Positions 25,423-37,255 of a DNA stretch of 64,000 bases are shown piece by piece; position 1 is the stretch's first letter; each line of letters opens with the position of its first letter. Both the position numbers and the translations under genes were made by a program. The notes beneath the pieces are model-generated. The model had not been told where the DNA came from. It made no database searches and saw only the letters and a program-made list of their open reading frames with translations. The stretch comes from Azorinus chamasolen (taxonomy: Eukaryota > Mollusca > Bivalvia > Cardiida > Solecurtidae): the NCBI GenBank assembly GCA_963576725.1, contig OY755252.1:25364655-25428654 (forward strand), written 5' to 3'.

Positions 25423-25932
25423 TTTTTTCCCTGTCGTGCCCTTAACGGCTTACCTGCAGGTGCTCTGACTTCAGCAAAGTCATTGAGTACATATTTGACG
25501 GATTGTCACAGTTATTATGCTATGTTTTACATGTTGTCCTGTGTTCACCGTCGTCTATGTTGTGGGTAAGTCCAGCGGGGATACCTTTATTTACAATATT
25601 TGTAAAGCTAGGGTGACTTTGAGAGAAGTGCGAGGTTAGGACGTCCGTAAACCGGTTTAAACCCCCAGTGGTGTTTTTGCTGCTGACCGTGCCAAGGCGG
25701 TACTCTCTTTGTCACCCTTCCTTTTGTTTGCCTTGCGTCTTTGTGCTTGTGGTTTATGTTGTGGAACGTTTGTCCCTGGTTCTTGTGTCTCTTTTGTGTT
25801 CATTTCGTGTGTGTGTGTGTGTGTGCGTTTGGGTGTGTGGTTGTGTGTGTCATACTGTCTATTGGTGTTTTGGTGGTGGTTGCGTCTTGCATGTGGCTTT
25901 GCCTGCTTGACTTTACTACTTTTCCATTACTC
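25423..25932 (+). other. Naiad 3' UTR and terminal tail, subfamily A
   Basis: Non-coding tail ending in CTTGACTTTACTACTTTTCCAT at about 25,932. Landmarks are ACCGGTTTAAACCCCC near 25,650, a GT-rich stretch near 25,809-25,850, and TTGTTTGCCTTGCGTC. The same tail recurs at 37,015-37,250 (+), 40,717-41,035 (-), 53,163-53,389 (+), 53,480-53,775 (-) and, diverged, 59,137-59,564 (+). This fixes the 3' end of the element. The Val/Cys-rich open frames over the GT tract are artefacts. Confidence 0.75.
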
Positions 25933-28280
25933 AGCCTTAATACTGCTAAATTACTAACTAGACATGGGGATCAAAGGTGTCAGATGGCCAGTAAATCCCA
26001 TATGATCGCAACAGGGGACAATGGTCAGTGATTACATAACTGCCATCTATCACACTTTCTTATCAACAAAGTTATGCATTATAACGTAACAGCTATACTT
26101 CTAATAACACAAGAATACCAAACAAGGTGCCAATTATCTAAAGTTATAATTTGTTAGTTTCCCGAAAAATAGAAGAAAACTATATTTTGACAAATTAGAT
26201 CTATGACTTAGGATAGAACTTTAAATCCCAACGTTTTGGGTTATTCTTCAGCCATTCCAAGTATTTAGGGTGTTGATATGTTAAGTAAAAAGATAAAAAA
26301 AGCTCTATAAAAACAATAGATGATTACATTTGTATTTTTTATCATGCACTAGTCATTCACAACCTGTTAAATAGCTGATCTGGACTGTATGATAAATGGA
26401 ACTTTGGTAATCTGGAACCGAATTACATTATCTCCAATGGATTTGGAACCAAACCATCTGGAACGTATTAATTATTACGTTATAAATGCTTGCAGATTAA
26501 ACGAGAAAAAACCCGGTTACAAACTGAACTTTTTCATGCAGAGGTGCAGATTTTGGGTACCATAATTATTTTTTTTCTTTTGGACTCTGTCTTCAAGTGG
26601 GACAAATTGCTTCAAAAGTTCGCTAGATGAAAGTGATAGTAAATCATGTTAAAAACGTATTTTAAACTAAAATAAAATAACATTAATTCATTCATAGAGT
26701 AAATTCTCGACCCTGTGCGTTAACAATTCTTAAATATCGTATAATTATATTCCTCGTCGAGCCGTAATAACTCGAAGATTCGCCGATAGATAGTCCTGTG
26801 CATCATTCTGTTAGATAATTATTTTCTTCTTAAAAGCCATAGAGCAAAACTAAAAATAGAAAATAATGATAATCTTAACATTTAATGTGTGTTTCTACTT
26901 ATGATGTTCGAGCTCATCCGTAATGGGTGTGTTAAAACAAATTTTGTGAAAACTTTGATGCCTTTTCTTGCATTGTTTATCAGTCATGTACTAGCGGACA
27001 GGTCACGGGACATTCAAAATGGCGGCGTCAATTTATCAAAAATAGAATCGTCTATAGACAGATAGGGCGATGGTAGTAGGAGACGTATTAGGAACATTGC
27101 TGAAACAAAGCCCTTCACTCCCGAACGTTCCGATTACGTTTGCGTTAATGTTTAAACTATGAGCTCTTATAAAAAAGCAATGTGTTACAATTTCCCTGGG
27201 TGCTTTAAAATAGTGATCGAGGTAATACAGATTTTGCAATCACTTTCTTTACCCTTGATAGTATGCGGCAGACTGTATAGATAGGTAGAGATAAGGGCGA
27301 TGGTAGTAGGAGGCGCATTGGGCACATTGCTGAAACGAAGCTCTTCAGTGGAAAAAGGTAAAATTCTACCATCAATGCAAGAAAATTAGTCATCGGAAAA
27401 ACCAAACACAATATAGGTCTGCGCGATACGCGCAGCCCAATCAATAACTAGTAATGAAAGAATAACTCCGAACATTCCGAATGATAAAAAGTATGAATGA
27501 TTCGTCCCCAGACCGATTGTACTGAATCAATCGAGGTTTGTTATCGTTTTTCTTGGATTGTTTTTGTAAATTGAGATTGTCCTAAAAAATAGGTGAAAAC
27601 ACACCTTTTGCCATTGGGAATATAGCCAGATAAAAAACCCTGAAACTTTTATTGTAAAATAAGATAAAAATGGAATATCTTTTTCATTGTACATGTATAC
27701 ATATTTCTGTTATAACCAGGTGTGCGATTAAGGGCCATCATGATCCTCGTGTTAAACTCTTACATTTAATGTTTGTAGTTTTGATCAGGGATGTTTTCAC
27801 ATTTAGAAGAAAGAACTAGTGTGATGCTATGGTTAGTTGAGTGTATATTTAATACTTGGGTATTTGGCTTTTTTATATAATTTGGTAATATGTTCAGAAA
27901 AAACAAAATAATCTATGTATTTACATTTCAGTTATTTATACTTACAGAAAATCTTTTTTTTTCCTTTACCCAATCTTGAAAATAATAGTTTTTTGCATAA
28001 AATCAATTAATTTTGAAAATTCAAAAGGATTTTCAATATGATCAATGAATAAAAGAATGGTCATTTTCTTTTAAAAGTAAATATATTTATATAGACAACT
28101 GATATACTTATGTTTTCTTATTTTAATAAATAAATGGAGATGATTTTCAAAAAAAATGTTTTCTTTATTACTTTTAATTGTGTTCTTGCCAATCTTGGTA
28201 GATCAACATGCATGTCCTTAAATAAAGACATAATGAGCAGATGTTAGTTCTGAGATTAATAATGCCGAGTCTGTCCATAG
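25933..28280. other. AT-rich non-coding region
   Basis: No exon or known element recognised. A ~65-bp direct repeat containing GGGCGATGGTAGTAGGAG occurs near 27,065 and 27,284. A solo copy of the pearl-like terminus GTGCGATTAAGGGCCATCATG lies at about 27,722-27,742. Confidence 0.55.
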
Positions 28281-28515
28281 CATTTTTTAAAATCATGATC
28301 AAATGTCTGTCTGTTTGTCAAAGGCAAAACTTTAATCATATGTCTGTCTGCCTGTCTGTCAATGGCAAAAGTCTTTAGTCATGATCACATGTCTGTCTGT
28401 CAATGGCAAAAAACTTTAACCAAGATCACGTCTGCCAATGGAAAAATGGCATGATCACATATATATCCGTCTGTCTGTCTGTCAATGGCAAAAAACTTTA
28501 GCCTTGATCACAACT
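28281..28515 (+). repeat. CTGTCTGT-bearing short tandem repeat
   Basis: Four degenerate copies of a ~60-70-bp unit made of ATGTCTGTCTGTC, TCAATGGCAAAA and ACTTTAGTCATGATCAC. Confidence 0.7.
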
Positions 28516-29860
28516 TTTGTGTTAGGGTGATTTGTACGAAGTCCATACATTGAAACATTGGTGATCATTCATATGTATTAAGTCTCTGCACCTAAACCCA
28601 GGTGTAAAAGGAGTCGATTTCCTATATTATAACATAAAATTATATATTGATAGAGTGATCCAGATAGCAGGAAATTGCACCATTCAATGCGGCATACTAA
28701 AAACATTTCGACTACCGGGAAGGGACACCCCTATACCCTCCCCAACTCGGCCCCCAGACAAAAAATTCTGGGTACAGCCCTGGTGACAGTGATTGTTAAT
28801 GTGAGTGTCATTATGACGATTAATTAGTGGCATTTTCATAAGAAAATTTGAACACTGGAAGCTTTCACCATGGCAGAAACTTTGCATCAGATCTATATTA
28901 GTTCATAAGTAAACAGAGCAGATTCAGCGGGAGCTATCTATTTTGAGTTTACTCTAGGTTTACTCTGTTTGCAAAGGTGTATCTATGAAGTAAAATGTTA
29001 TGCCTGGGTCTTAAATCATGCTCTAGCATAAAATAGGTGTATATATTAATTAAAAACACTAATGATAAACCGCAGTTCTGTATTCAATTACATTACTTAA
29101 GAGCTCCTTTCGCGGGATTTAGTACTGTGGCGAAAGCAGCAAGTAATCCGATTTCCTGGTAAATCATGTAAATGTCATCAATATATTAATGATGTGTTCA
29201 TATATCCAGGCTTATATCAGTATATTAATGCCAAATATATTTAAAATATATGTTCATATCATTTATAATAACTAATCAGTAGCCGTTATTAATCTTTAAC
29301 CCTCCTTTCGTCTGCTTTCGCCTCATTTCGCCAAATATCCTCCTTCCGTGTTTTAGTCATACTCGGTTTCGCAACATCTTAGACATTTCCTCGGTGGTTA
29401 TCGTTAATGATCTTGCCATTGCGGTATTACATTTTGTATTAGCCCCGACCATAGGAGAAATAATTTTCTAATATTTTCATTTCCAAAATACAAACAATCA
29501 TACAGTGGAAACAGATCAGTCGACCTGTTTCCAACGATATTGAATGTATTATTCCAAACATACTGTTTTTGCACTCATAACCCACAAATTGCAGTTCCAC
29601 TGTATTCTCACAAGTCTTGATATAGTGCTTATATACATAACAGCATCGCTGTTACGTTACTTTCCCCTCCGAGAAATCTCGACCCGAGATTTGGCCTGGA
29701 AAATAACAGTGGGTAAGGCAATTCTAGTCCGGCAATTGTCTTCATCCCACCGCTGCCACGCCATAAGATACGCAGTCACGTGTAGTTCAGGCCTCCGTTT
29801 ACCATTGAGTCAGCAATTGTTTGGCAGTTGAACATAAGACATTTGATAGCTCACATGGTA
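28516..29860. other. Non-coding region
   Basis: No supported gene. One copy of the TTTGCAAA/AAACAGAGCAGA dispersed repeat lies near 28,905-28,975. CTTTCGCC-type motifs near 29,108-29,345 appear in both orientations. Open frames are short and unlike known proteins. Confidence 0.5.
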
Positions 29861-29864
29861 TTAT

Positions 29865-30110
29865 CCGTAAAAGTACAAAAATGAGTCATGCAGGAAACAC
29901 CACATACAGAACAAACAGTCGCCCGAACAGCAACACAAGGGAACAGCAAACGTACATAACTATAAAAACATAAAGAGACACACAAAGACAAAACAAACAT
30001 ACAATAGGGGGAAGGTGGAAGTGCCGCCTTGGAACGGTCAGTGACAAAAGTCACTGGGGGGGGGGGGTAAACCGGTTTATGGGCGCCCAACCTCACACTT
30101 ATTCCAGCCT
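29865..30110 (-). mobile_element. Naiad-associated tail, subfamily B
   Basis: Read on the minus strand it starts with AACCTC/GGGCGCCC, then AAACCGGTTTA, CACTGACCGTTCCAAGGCGG, and ends CCTGCATGACTCATTTTTGTA. It shares the ACCGGTTTA to CCAAGGCGGTAC part with tail A but has a different terminus. Other B tails: 33,440-33,600 (+), 42,740-42,990 (+), 46,330-46,570 (+), 55,955-56,350 (-). A run of 13 G lies near 30,056. Confidence 0.65.
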
Positions 30111-30434
30111 AGATTTGAAAATGAGAGTCACATCAATTCAATAGTTGCTGCTGAGCAGGGATCTTTAGACTCAAATGCAAAAACCTTGAAATACACTGCC
30201 TCTCTGTTTGAAAACTTAACTCTGACTGCAAAGAAAGCAAGGAAGTAGGCCAAACAGTAGGGATAGATCAGACTCACGCTCACGCAAGGAAATCGAGTTT
30301 CACTTAAAGGGGTATAAAGCTTTTAACTGTTTGGAAAATGAACAATTCAAATGTCGCTCTGCATCAAACACACCAACTAAATAGGAAAACTAGTCTTGAA
30401 TGAAAATTAGTAAAGTCAAGTTAAAGTTTTATCA
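30111..30434. other. Unassigned sequence
   Basis: Between a Naiad tail and a Naiad RT fragment. Similarity to the main element stops at about 30,435. No gene seen. Confidence 0.4.
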
Positions 30435-31680
30435 AAAGCATCAGCCCGTGTATCTGGTTTTAAGCTTAGCATAAAATCCCTCTCATAGCAATACAAAAAA
30501 CAAATCGGCAACAAGAGGGGCACACTTTGTACCCATGGGCATACCAACAACTTAACGATATATGGTATTCCCATAACGCACAAATACCGCCGGTATATTA
30601 TCTAAAAGAAAGGTGAGAGATCTACAAACATCAAAGCAAGTCCACATTGTGTAATGTTCACTTTTTGAATTCGAAAAGAATGAACATTACAAGCAAGGAA
30701 CATTTTATTTTCTCTGGCAAAGGGTTTTACTATTAATTTAATTAGTTTATCCTTTATAAGTTGGTGAGGCAGAGTAGTATAGAGTGTAGATAAATCATAA
30801 GAGCTCAGTGAAGAAATGTTAAATTGTTAATTTTCAAGTTTAGTTAAAACATCATTAGAATTTTTATGGACCAAAAACATTAATACCAGACTTTTCATAT
30901 TTTATCGCAGTAACAATTTACATGTTCTTTGATCGTAGTAAGACAGGACGTCAAAAGTTTAAATATGTTAGTATTAGTACAACAACTACGGTTGGCAATA
31001 AAACGCGCACTATAAGGGTTTTTATGTAGTTTCGGAAACCAGTACAACTAGAAAGTTCCTGTTGTTTTATGTTACCAGACTTAAAAGTATTGTACATTTT
31101 AACATGTTCCGAGACTACACATGTATATCTTTTTCAGGTGTTTGAACTGTAATATAAGTTTGTGAACCAGTTAGCTCCTTTTTTAAAACATCAACATAAT
31201 ACAATCTTCAAATAATGACTACATTATAGGATGCCTTGTCAGAAGGAGCAAGCACACACTTTGAATGGAAATTTGAAATGTTTTTCTTCAAATAGGGCAA
31301 TGCAACTCTGGGTCGAGGTGATAAAAGCTGGCAATTTGATTTGTAAAAAGTAATGCGCGTATCAATAATATCAAAAATACATTTCTTCCAATCCAGAAGG
31401 GCATTAGCATCAGCATGTTCTCGTCGACACCATTTGATTCAGAATTCTTGAATACCGGTAGCTTCCGCAATATGAGTTCGACAAGCGTCAAAATCAATAA
31501 GGGAAGATACTCTATATTTAGGTCCTTTAGTTAGGAGGGTCCTGAGACGTTTATCTTTAATGATATAAAAATTACCAGTAATGACATGACCAACTGGTGT
31601 ATAGCAAAAGCTTGAAATGCCACGATCTGAAGAAGTATGGTTATTGACATCAATATTTAACATATTTATTGTAGTTAAAA
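30435..31680 (-). pseudogene. Naiad copy 2: linker and RT N-terminal half
   Basis: Minus-strand relative of the protein at 22,412-25,360. It includes GHVITGNFYIIKDKRLRTLL at its upstream side and runs to the YERDFMLSLKPD-type segment at 30,435-30,480. Several frameshifts. The TGA before RLYYVDVLKKE is kept (31,210-31,208, minus strand), matching TGA at 23,888 in the main copy. At the CxC position it has TCA-GAT-CGT (Ser-Asp-Arg) instead of TGA-GAT-TGT. Truncated before the RT YLDD motif. Confidence 0.8.
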
Positions 31681-32962
31681 ACTAGAATTGTTTTTGATAC
31701 AAAAACTGATGTCCCCCAAGCGTCAGGGTAAACTTTTCCGAAGTCCCATAACTCTGCAGACAAACCTTTAAACCGGAAAACGAATAAACTATGCACAACT
31801 AGGCATAGTGCTGATCAATCCTTTGAAGTTTCATGAAAATCCGACCAAAGATTTTAGAGAAACCACGCAGACAAAATTTTCCATGTGAAAATTTCAAAGT
31901 CCCTTATGACTGAAGAAAATAATAAAACAGGAATAGGAATAAGACATGCACAACTAGGCATGGTGCTGATCAATCCTATCAAGTTTCATGAAAATTCAAT
32001 CAAATGTTTTGGAGAGACCGCGTGGACAAAATTTTCCATGTGAAGATTTCAAAGTCGTATAATTCTGCAGTAAATCATACAACCAGAACAGGAATAAGAT
32101 ATGCACAACTGGGCATGATGCTAATCAATCCTATGAAATTTAATGAATATCCAATTAAAGGTTTTGGGACAATAACTTCAATATTATTGAAGCCAGAGTT
32201 ATGAAAAATACCGAACACTTCCTTCCACCATGCTCTTTCTATCAATGAAATGTCATTCCAATACCATCAGTAGAACAGGAGTTATTGATCGGAAAAAATG
32301 TCACAAAGGACAATAACTCCAAAAGTATTGAAGCCAGAGTTATGGCCCTTATACATGACACTTCCTATCATCATGCTCTTTCCATGTATGAAGTTTCAAT
32401 CAAAAGGCATGAGCAACATAGGAGTTATTGTCCCGACAAGAAAATGTAAATATTTGACCTCGAATTGTGACCATGATCTTGAATTATGACCTTGACGTTT
32501 GAACCACGTGCCTGAATCCTGCTGTCTGCACATTGGATTGTTAAGGAGAACAGTTGTGCCACAGCATTTTGGAATCCTTCCAAGGGTTATTCAGATCTAG
32601 ACTTGAATTGTGACCTTGACCTTTGTGCCTGAATCCTGCTGTCTGCACATCGGCTTGTTAAGGAGAACATTTGTGCCACAACATGTTGAAACCCTTCCAA
32701 CGGTTTAAGAGATATGGAGCGGACACGAAGGGTGTGGCTAAAATGACTTGAATTGTGACCTTGACCGTTGATCCATGTGCCTGAATCAAACGTTCTGCAC
32801 ATTGTCTTGTTGAGTCGAACATTTGTGCCAAAGCATTCTGAAATCCTTCCATAATTGTGAGAGATATGGAGCGGACATGAGTGCGACAGGCAGACATACG
32901 GACAGACAGACGGACAACTCGACCAAAACAATATGTCTCCCCATTATAAATGGGGGAGACAT
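31681..32962 (+). mobile_element. Pearl-like element 3, inserted in Naiad copy 2
   Basis: Left end has GTTTTTGATACAAAAAC then GATGTCCCCC. Core units contain TATGCACAACTAGGCAT and AGTTTCATGAAAATCC, then AATTGTGACCTTGACC and ATATGGAGCGGACA. A GACAGACGGAC tract lies near 32,900, and the right end is ATGTCTCCCC with GGGGGAGACATAA. The interrupted Naiad gives the empty site: GTTAAAA joins TAACATT with nothing lost. A target duplication longer than 2 bp is excluded. Confidence 0.75.
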
Positions 32963-33440
32963 AATAACATTCCTAATAGGTTTTAGATGATCGGTGATTC
33001 AGAGTTGATGAAATATTTGAGAATAGTATCGATTACATTCTTATCACGAAATATACTTTGAATATCAATAAAATCGATACCTTTATTCAGGAATTGAAGT
33101 TTCAGAAAATGCCTTCTTTATTCAGATTCTTTATCAATATGAGGACGAAGAACATGCTGTGAGTAACGTTGTATATAGATTTTATCAGCCTCTTCATCTA
33201 TGGACCTTAGACAAGAACAAGCAAAGACGACAAACAATATAACATACAATGTTTGCCAGTTTGTTTAAGAATGTATTTGTTCTACTGGTTGAATCGAAAC
33301 ATATTTGAAAGAATGTCCAGCATCACGAAAATGCGGGTAAAGAAAATTGCGTACTTTTTTGATCCGGCAGTGGTAACTGTGTTCACGAAACCAAGTTTTT
33401 AAAGTACGAAAGCGCGTTTCATTGCTAATTGTAGTTCTTG
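32963..33440 (-). pseudogene. Naiad copy 2: GIY-YIG and basic linker remnant
   Basis: Minus-strand continuation of copy 2 on the other side of the pearl-like insertion. It encodes LKTWFREHSYHC, then RIKKVRNFLYPHFRDAGHSF and FKYVSIQPVEQI at about 33,265-33,415, joined after an internal deletion to a degenerate linker. The 5' part of the nuclease is missing and the sequence runs into a tail-B fragment. Confidence 0.8.
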
Positions 33441-33600
33441 TACAACTACACAATTGTCCCATAACCGGTTTAACCCACCATTGACATTTGTCACTGACCG
33501 TTCCAAGGCGGTACTTCCATCTTCTCCCGATTGTTTGTTTGTTATGTCTGTGCGTCTCTTTGCGTCTTTTATATACACTAGAAAAGAGCCCGCACTGGCG
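33440..33600 (+). mobile_element. Naiad tail B fragment
   Basis: Carries ACCGGTTTAACCCACC, CACTGACCGTTCCAAGGCGG and TTTGTTATGTCTGTGCGTC. It is in the opposite orientation to the adjoining Naiad body, an inverted arrangement typical of Penelope-like insertions. Confidence 0.6.
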
Positions 33601-33767
33601 CGGGCAGACTGTTTGGTACATTCTGGTGAATTGCAAAGTACAATCACTACAATGCTTTCCCAATATCGTTATTGATTATAGCGTAACCTTAAGTTTTATG
33701 TTAAAAATGTTTGGTTTAAAGGACAAAATATCGGCGGAAAAGCATAGTTTATGTAAAGGTAAATATA

Positions 33768-34250
33768 TTCTGAAAATGGGTGATCCTTCGAAAGCAAAAG
33801 TAGAAATGCAAAAAGAGAAAATTGCAGACTCAGATTTATTGAGTCTGTTCATGAGTAGTAATTAAAAGTGCAACACTACTCACGCCCCCTAGCACCGACT
33901 TAAGCAGTATTCAATTTTCAAAACTGATAACATGAAAACTAATGATCCCGAAGGACAAGAAAATATAACAACACTGAGAATGAAGTACGGGGCGACTTTT
34001 TTACGGCCGCCACACAAGCACTTAACACCTGCTGTTGTGAAGTAGATACATTCTGAAAATGGGTGATCCTTCGAAAGCAAAAGTAGAAATGCAAAAAGAG
34101 AAAATTGCAGACTCGGTAATTAAAAGTGCAACACTACTCATGCCCCCTAGTACCGACTTAAGCAATATTCAATTTTCAAAATTGATAACATGAAAACTAA
34201 TGATCCCGAAGGACCAGAAAATACAACAACACTGAGAATGAAGTACACTT
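33768..34250 (+). repeat. Tandem copy of a dispersed hairpin-bearing repeat
   Basis: CTGAAAATGGGTGATCC starts near 33,773 and 34,056 (lag about 283 bp). The unit contains GCAGACTC, TTATTGAGTCTGTTC, TGAGTAGT..ACTACTCA, CGCCCCCTAGCACCG and CAACACTGAGAATGAAGTAC. Related pieces: 39,370-39,480, 39,830-39,900, 41,196-41,293, 46,595-46,740, 51,300-51,390, 55,755-55,890, 58,225-58,350. They often touch Naiad pieces, so this may be part of a Naiad pseudo-LTR or a separate small element. Confidence 0.6.
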
Positions 34251-35969
34251 TATCTTATAGACTTCTTTACGCCATAGTAGATGTTTTAAAAGCACAGAAA
34301 AAGACCCGCTCAAGTGCTGCTTATACCGATATGTACCGATATTTGAATTTAAATATATTGTATATAACACAGGTATAACATTCAACTCAAAAGGGTCTCA
34401 GTGGTCAAGTAGTTGGGGTCCCTAAATGACAATTACTTTGCTTCTCATAGCACTGGGTTTGATCCATGTCTTAGTCTGATCTGCCAAGTAAGGATGTCTT
34501 GCAGCTTGTAAGTAAACTGAAATACTACTAACGTCATGTAAAACCAAATAAATCTACAAAAAATATTAAAAGCATTAATTTAAGTGCCATTTAAGCAACG
34601 GTTTATTAATTTAGCTGTTATGATTTCTCAAAATACTACTTGGTAAAGAGTAACAGCTAAATCCGATGTGTTTGGTTTGTGATGAAATAAATGATTGCAA
34701 TCAATACCTAAAAAAGATTCATTTAAAATCTGGAGCAGGTGGGCCTAACGGTAAAGATGTTTATTTAATTTCAAAAAATGTTAAAGCTGCACAGAGAACG
34801 TCGCCGTTTCAGCTAATTTAGGTCCTTATAAATAAGTATAATCGATATTATGATACTGTGAAAATGAATTAATCCGTCTAAAGAGTAAAATCCGTCTAAA
34901 TGAAGCAACGGGCAGTATTGTATGCATGTTCAAAAATGGGTCTGTACCAGTCTCAGTCTCACTGTCTGTGAAAACAGACAACATTATGACCAGTTAGGTG
35001 CTGGGGTGATTTGGCCGAGGATGCATCAGCTGCTTTGCCCTTCGTCTGTCAATTTATTTCCTACTCGTTTGTAAATAAAACAATATAACTATAACGCTGA
35101 TAACTGTTGAAATAGCAAACATTTTTGCATTGTATATATTACCTACGTTATTGGTTATTAATATTTATGCGCAAGCAGCCTGTTTCTTCATATATGTTCC
35201 TAATCTTCTTTTTATTTTTTATTCTTTTTCAGTTAGATATATATTTTTTGTTATTAATTATTATATCTAGATCTACATGTTATTAATAACACTTATTGTT
35301 GTTATGTACGGACAGTAGATCTATTTTTATAAAAAAAATGGTTACTGGTTAGAATCGAACTCAAGACCCCGCACATGCAAGCCCAGACACATATCCACTG
35401 CATCAAGACAGCTGTGTTGTTCCAGTATCTTATGGCTCGAGTCGAGAGATGAAAGAGTTCATGTGGTACTGTGTCCTGAATGTGGAATTAAGCAGTTATT
35501 TTTTCTGATGCGTGTAAGGTGGTTGTGGTCTACACAATCTGGTGTTGGATTTTAAATAACACAATTAGAGAGGTATGACTTTTGCGGTGGGCGAGGGTGT
35601 TCCACTCAAGAGTATGTAGCATTTGGGTCACACTACTAGGAAAGTTCATTCAGGACATACCTGGCGGCAGCTTGTTGAACCCCCTCAACCATATCTTTTA
35701 GGTAGTTTTGCTAGGGATGCCACACAACAGCACACTTTTCCAGTTGGGTATCACAAAGGGAGTGTATGCGGCTTCTTTAACCTTAGCATTCTTGGTTTTT
35801 ACATTTCTTTTATTAAATATGCAATAAGAAATCTGAAAGGCCACATAACACCAAGCGTCATCACAGTCACACTTGGTGGAAGGAGGAGTCACTAAAATAA
35901 AATAGCGGATAAAATTAACTATTTCCCACCAGGTAATGCTCGTCCCTATTTTCTTATCCATATAAAACG
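34251..35969. other. Non-coding region with tRNA-like sequences
   Basis: No supported coding exon. One + strand tRNA-like segment (34,393-34,480: A box TGGTCAAGTAGTTGG, B box GGTTTGATCC) and one minus-strand segment (next entry). The rest is AT-rich and unrecognised. Confidence 0.45.
35341..35416 (-). other. tRNA-like pol III unit (SINE or tRNA relic)
   Basis: Read on the minus strand: A-box-like GATGCAGTGGATATG, B-box GAGTTCGATTCT, and a T8 run after the 3' end that could end pol III transcription. No convincing acceptor-stem complement, so it is more likely a tRNA-derived repeat than a functional tRNA. Confidence 0.35.
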
Positions 35970-36400
35970 GTTAAGCGGAATGCAATGAGAGTCACCAAAC
36001 GTCACAGGAATATTCACCAGCATTACTTGTCTCCCCTGGTGACTTTGGAGTTATTGCCCCTGATGACTTGAATTAGACAAACTTTGTGTTGCGCACATCT
36101 CTTAAACCAGTAGGGCTAGCGTCATCAAATTTCACAGAGTGTTGAACAGCATGTGTTGTGCACCTGGCATTTTCGAATTGTCTCCCTCTGATAACTTTGG
36201 ACAAACTTTGTGTTGTGCGTATCTCTGAAATCGCTAGGGTTAGAGTCATCAAACTTCACAGGAATGTTCACCAGCATGTTGTGCACCTGGGGTTTTGAAC
36301 TGTCCCCCTGATAACTTTGGAGTTACAGACATTACACTTGTATATTGGAAAGAGAATAACAGGGGGATCTCTGTTTTTGTGAACAATCAAACCTCTAATT
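35970..36400 (-). mobile_element. Pearl-like element 1 family, partial copy
   Basis: Inverted relative of 17,530-18,865: repeated AACTTTGTGTTG, TCACAGGAATGTTCACCAGC and CCCCTGATAACTTTGGAGTT, ending with TTACAGACATTACACTTGTA and CTCTGTTTTTGTGAAC. Only about two and a half core units; the microsatellite end is missing. Confidence 0.75.
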
Positions 36401-36729
36401 ACTTCCCACTTTCTATATATATATACATATAGAAAAATGTGGAAATCCGATAAGACACGGTTGTACTACATGTTAAATTTAATAACAAATGAATATATAT
36501 CGACAAATTCCTCAACTGGTTTCACGTATTGATCATCAGGGGGATTGTTCTTCTTGACAAATTATTACTGATTAATTCAACATTTGCTTAGAATAATGCA
36601 AATCATATTGGATAAAGTGTCTACACTTCCTTCTTATTTATTGAAATTATTTATTTTTGACAAAACTATTTCTAATTTTGGTATTAAGATGGGGAAGTGT
36701 ATCATTAATCACTTTTATGCAGTATTGTG

Positions 36730-37012
36730 TACACGGAACGTCTATTACCTTGACGGAGATGTTTCCCATGCTCCGTCTAAAGGGTTTACATATCTCAACT
36801 TATTGGTTTTGCTAGAGCTTGTTTTTCCGTTGACGCTTTTAACAGTCGACATCTCATTCTAACTGAAACGCTGCTAAGGCAAGGGTATACGATATAAACC
36901 AAGAACACCATTATCTAATTTTTACCACCGAAATGTCTCACTTATTGGCAAGTAAAAGTGCAATCTTAAGATGCTCCTGCGACACCGATTTCACATCCGG
37001 AAATTTATGGTG
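36730..37012 (+). pseudogene. Naiad copy 3: RT C-terminal remnant
   Basis: Translates in pieces to YYLDGDVSHAPS, then ISQLI-like and LILTE-like segments and KCNLK, corresponding to FLDGDVPRSTSYGVYISQLI onwards in the intact protein. Frameshifted and with stop codons. Joined at 37,015 directly to a tail-A fragment, so the insertion is rearranged. Confidence 0.65.
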
Positions 37013-37014
37013 AT

Positions 37015-37255
37015 GTGATTGTCACCCTTTTGTTTGCCTTGCGTCTTTGTATTTGTGATTGTTCATGTGTGGAGTGTTTGTCTCTGGTTCTTGTGTGTCT
37101 GTTGGTGTTTTCTGTGTTCATCTCGTGTGTGAGTGTGCGTTTGGGTGTGTGGTTTCGTGTGTCGGTGTGTCATGCTGTCTATCGGTATTTTGGTGGTGGT
37201 TGCGTCTTGTATGTGGCTTTGCCTGCTTGACTTTACTACTTTTCCATTTACAAAC
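37015..37255 (+). mobile_element. Naiad tail A fragment
   Basis: TTGTTTGCCTTGCGTC, a GT-rich tract, and CTTGACTTTACTACTTTTCC at the end. The Val/Cys-rich open frames over it are artefacts of GT-rich sequence. Confidence 0.75.

Noticed and set aside
22128..26000. Hammerhead ribozyme in the Penelope-like element
   Set aside because: No CTGATGA plus GAAA core was found at suitable spacing; the N-terminal-endonuclease class is known to lack canonical hammerheads.
25668..26031. Val/Cys-rich open frames resembling membrane proteins (also at 37,015, 40,673, 53,107, 53,458)
   Set aside because: Produced by the GT-rich stretch of the Naiad tail A; they recur wherever the tail does and in any frame.
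32587..32931. Minus-strand open frame with CPSVCPYVCLS
   Set aside because: It reads through the microsatellite and core repeats of pearl-like element 3.
33845..33885. ATGAGTAGT hairpin as a second SECIS
   Set aside because: It has ATGA and an A-rich loop, but the 3' strand lacks the GA needed for the quartet.
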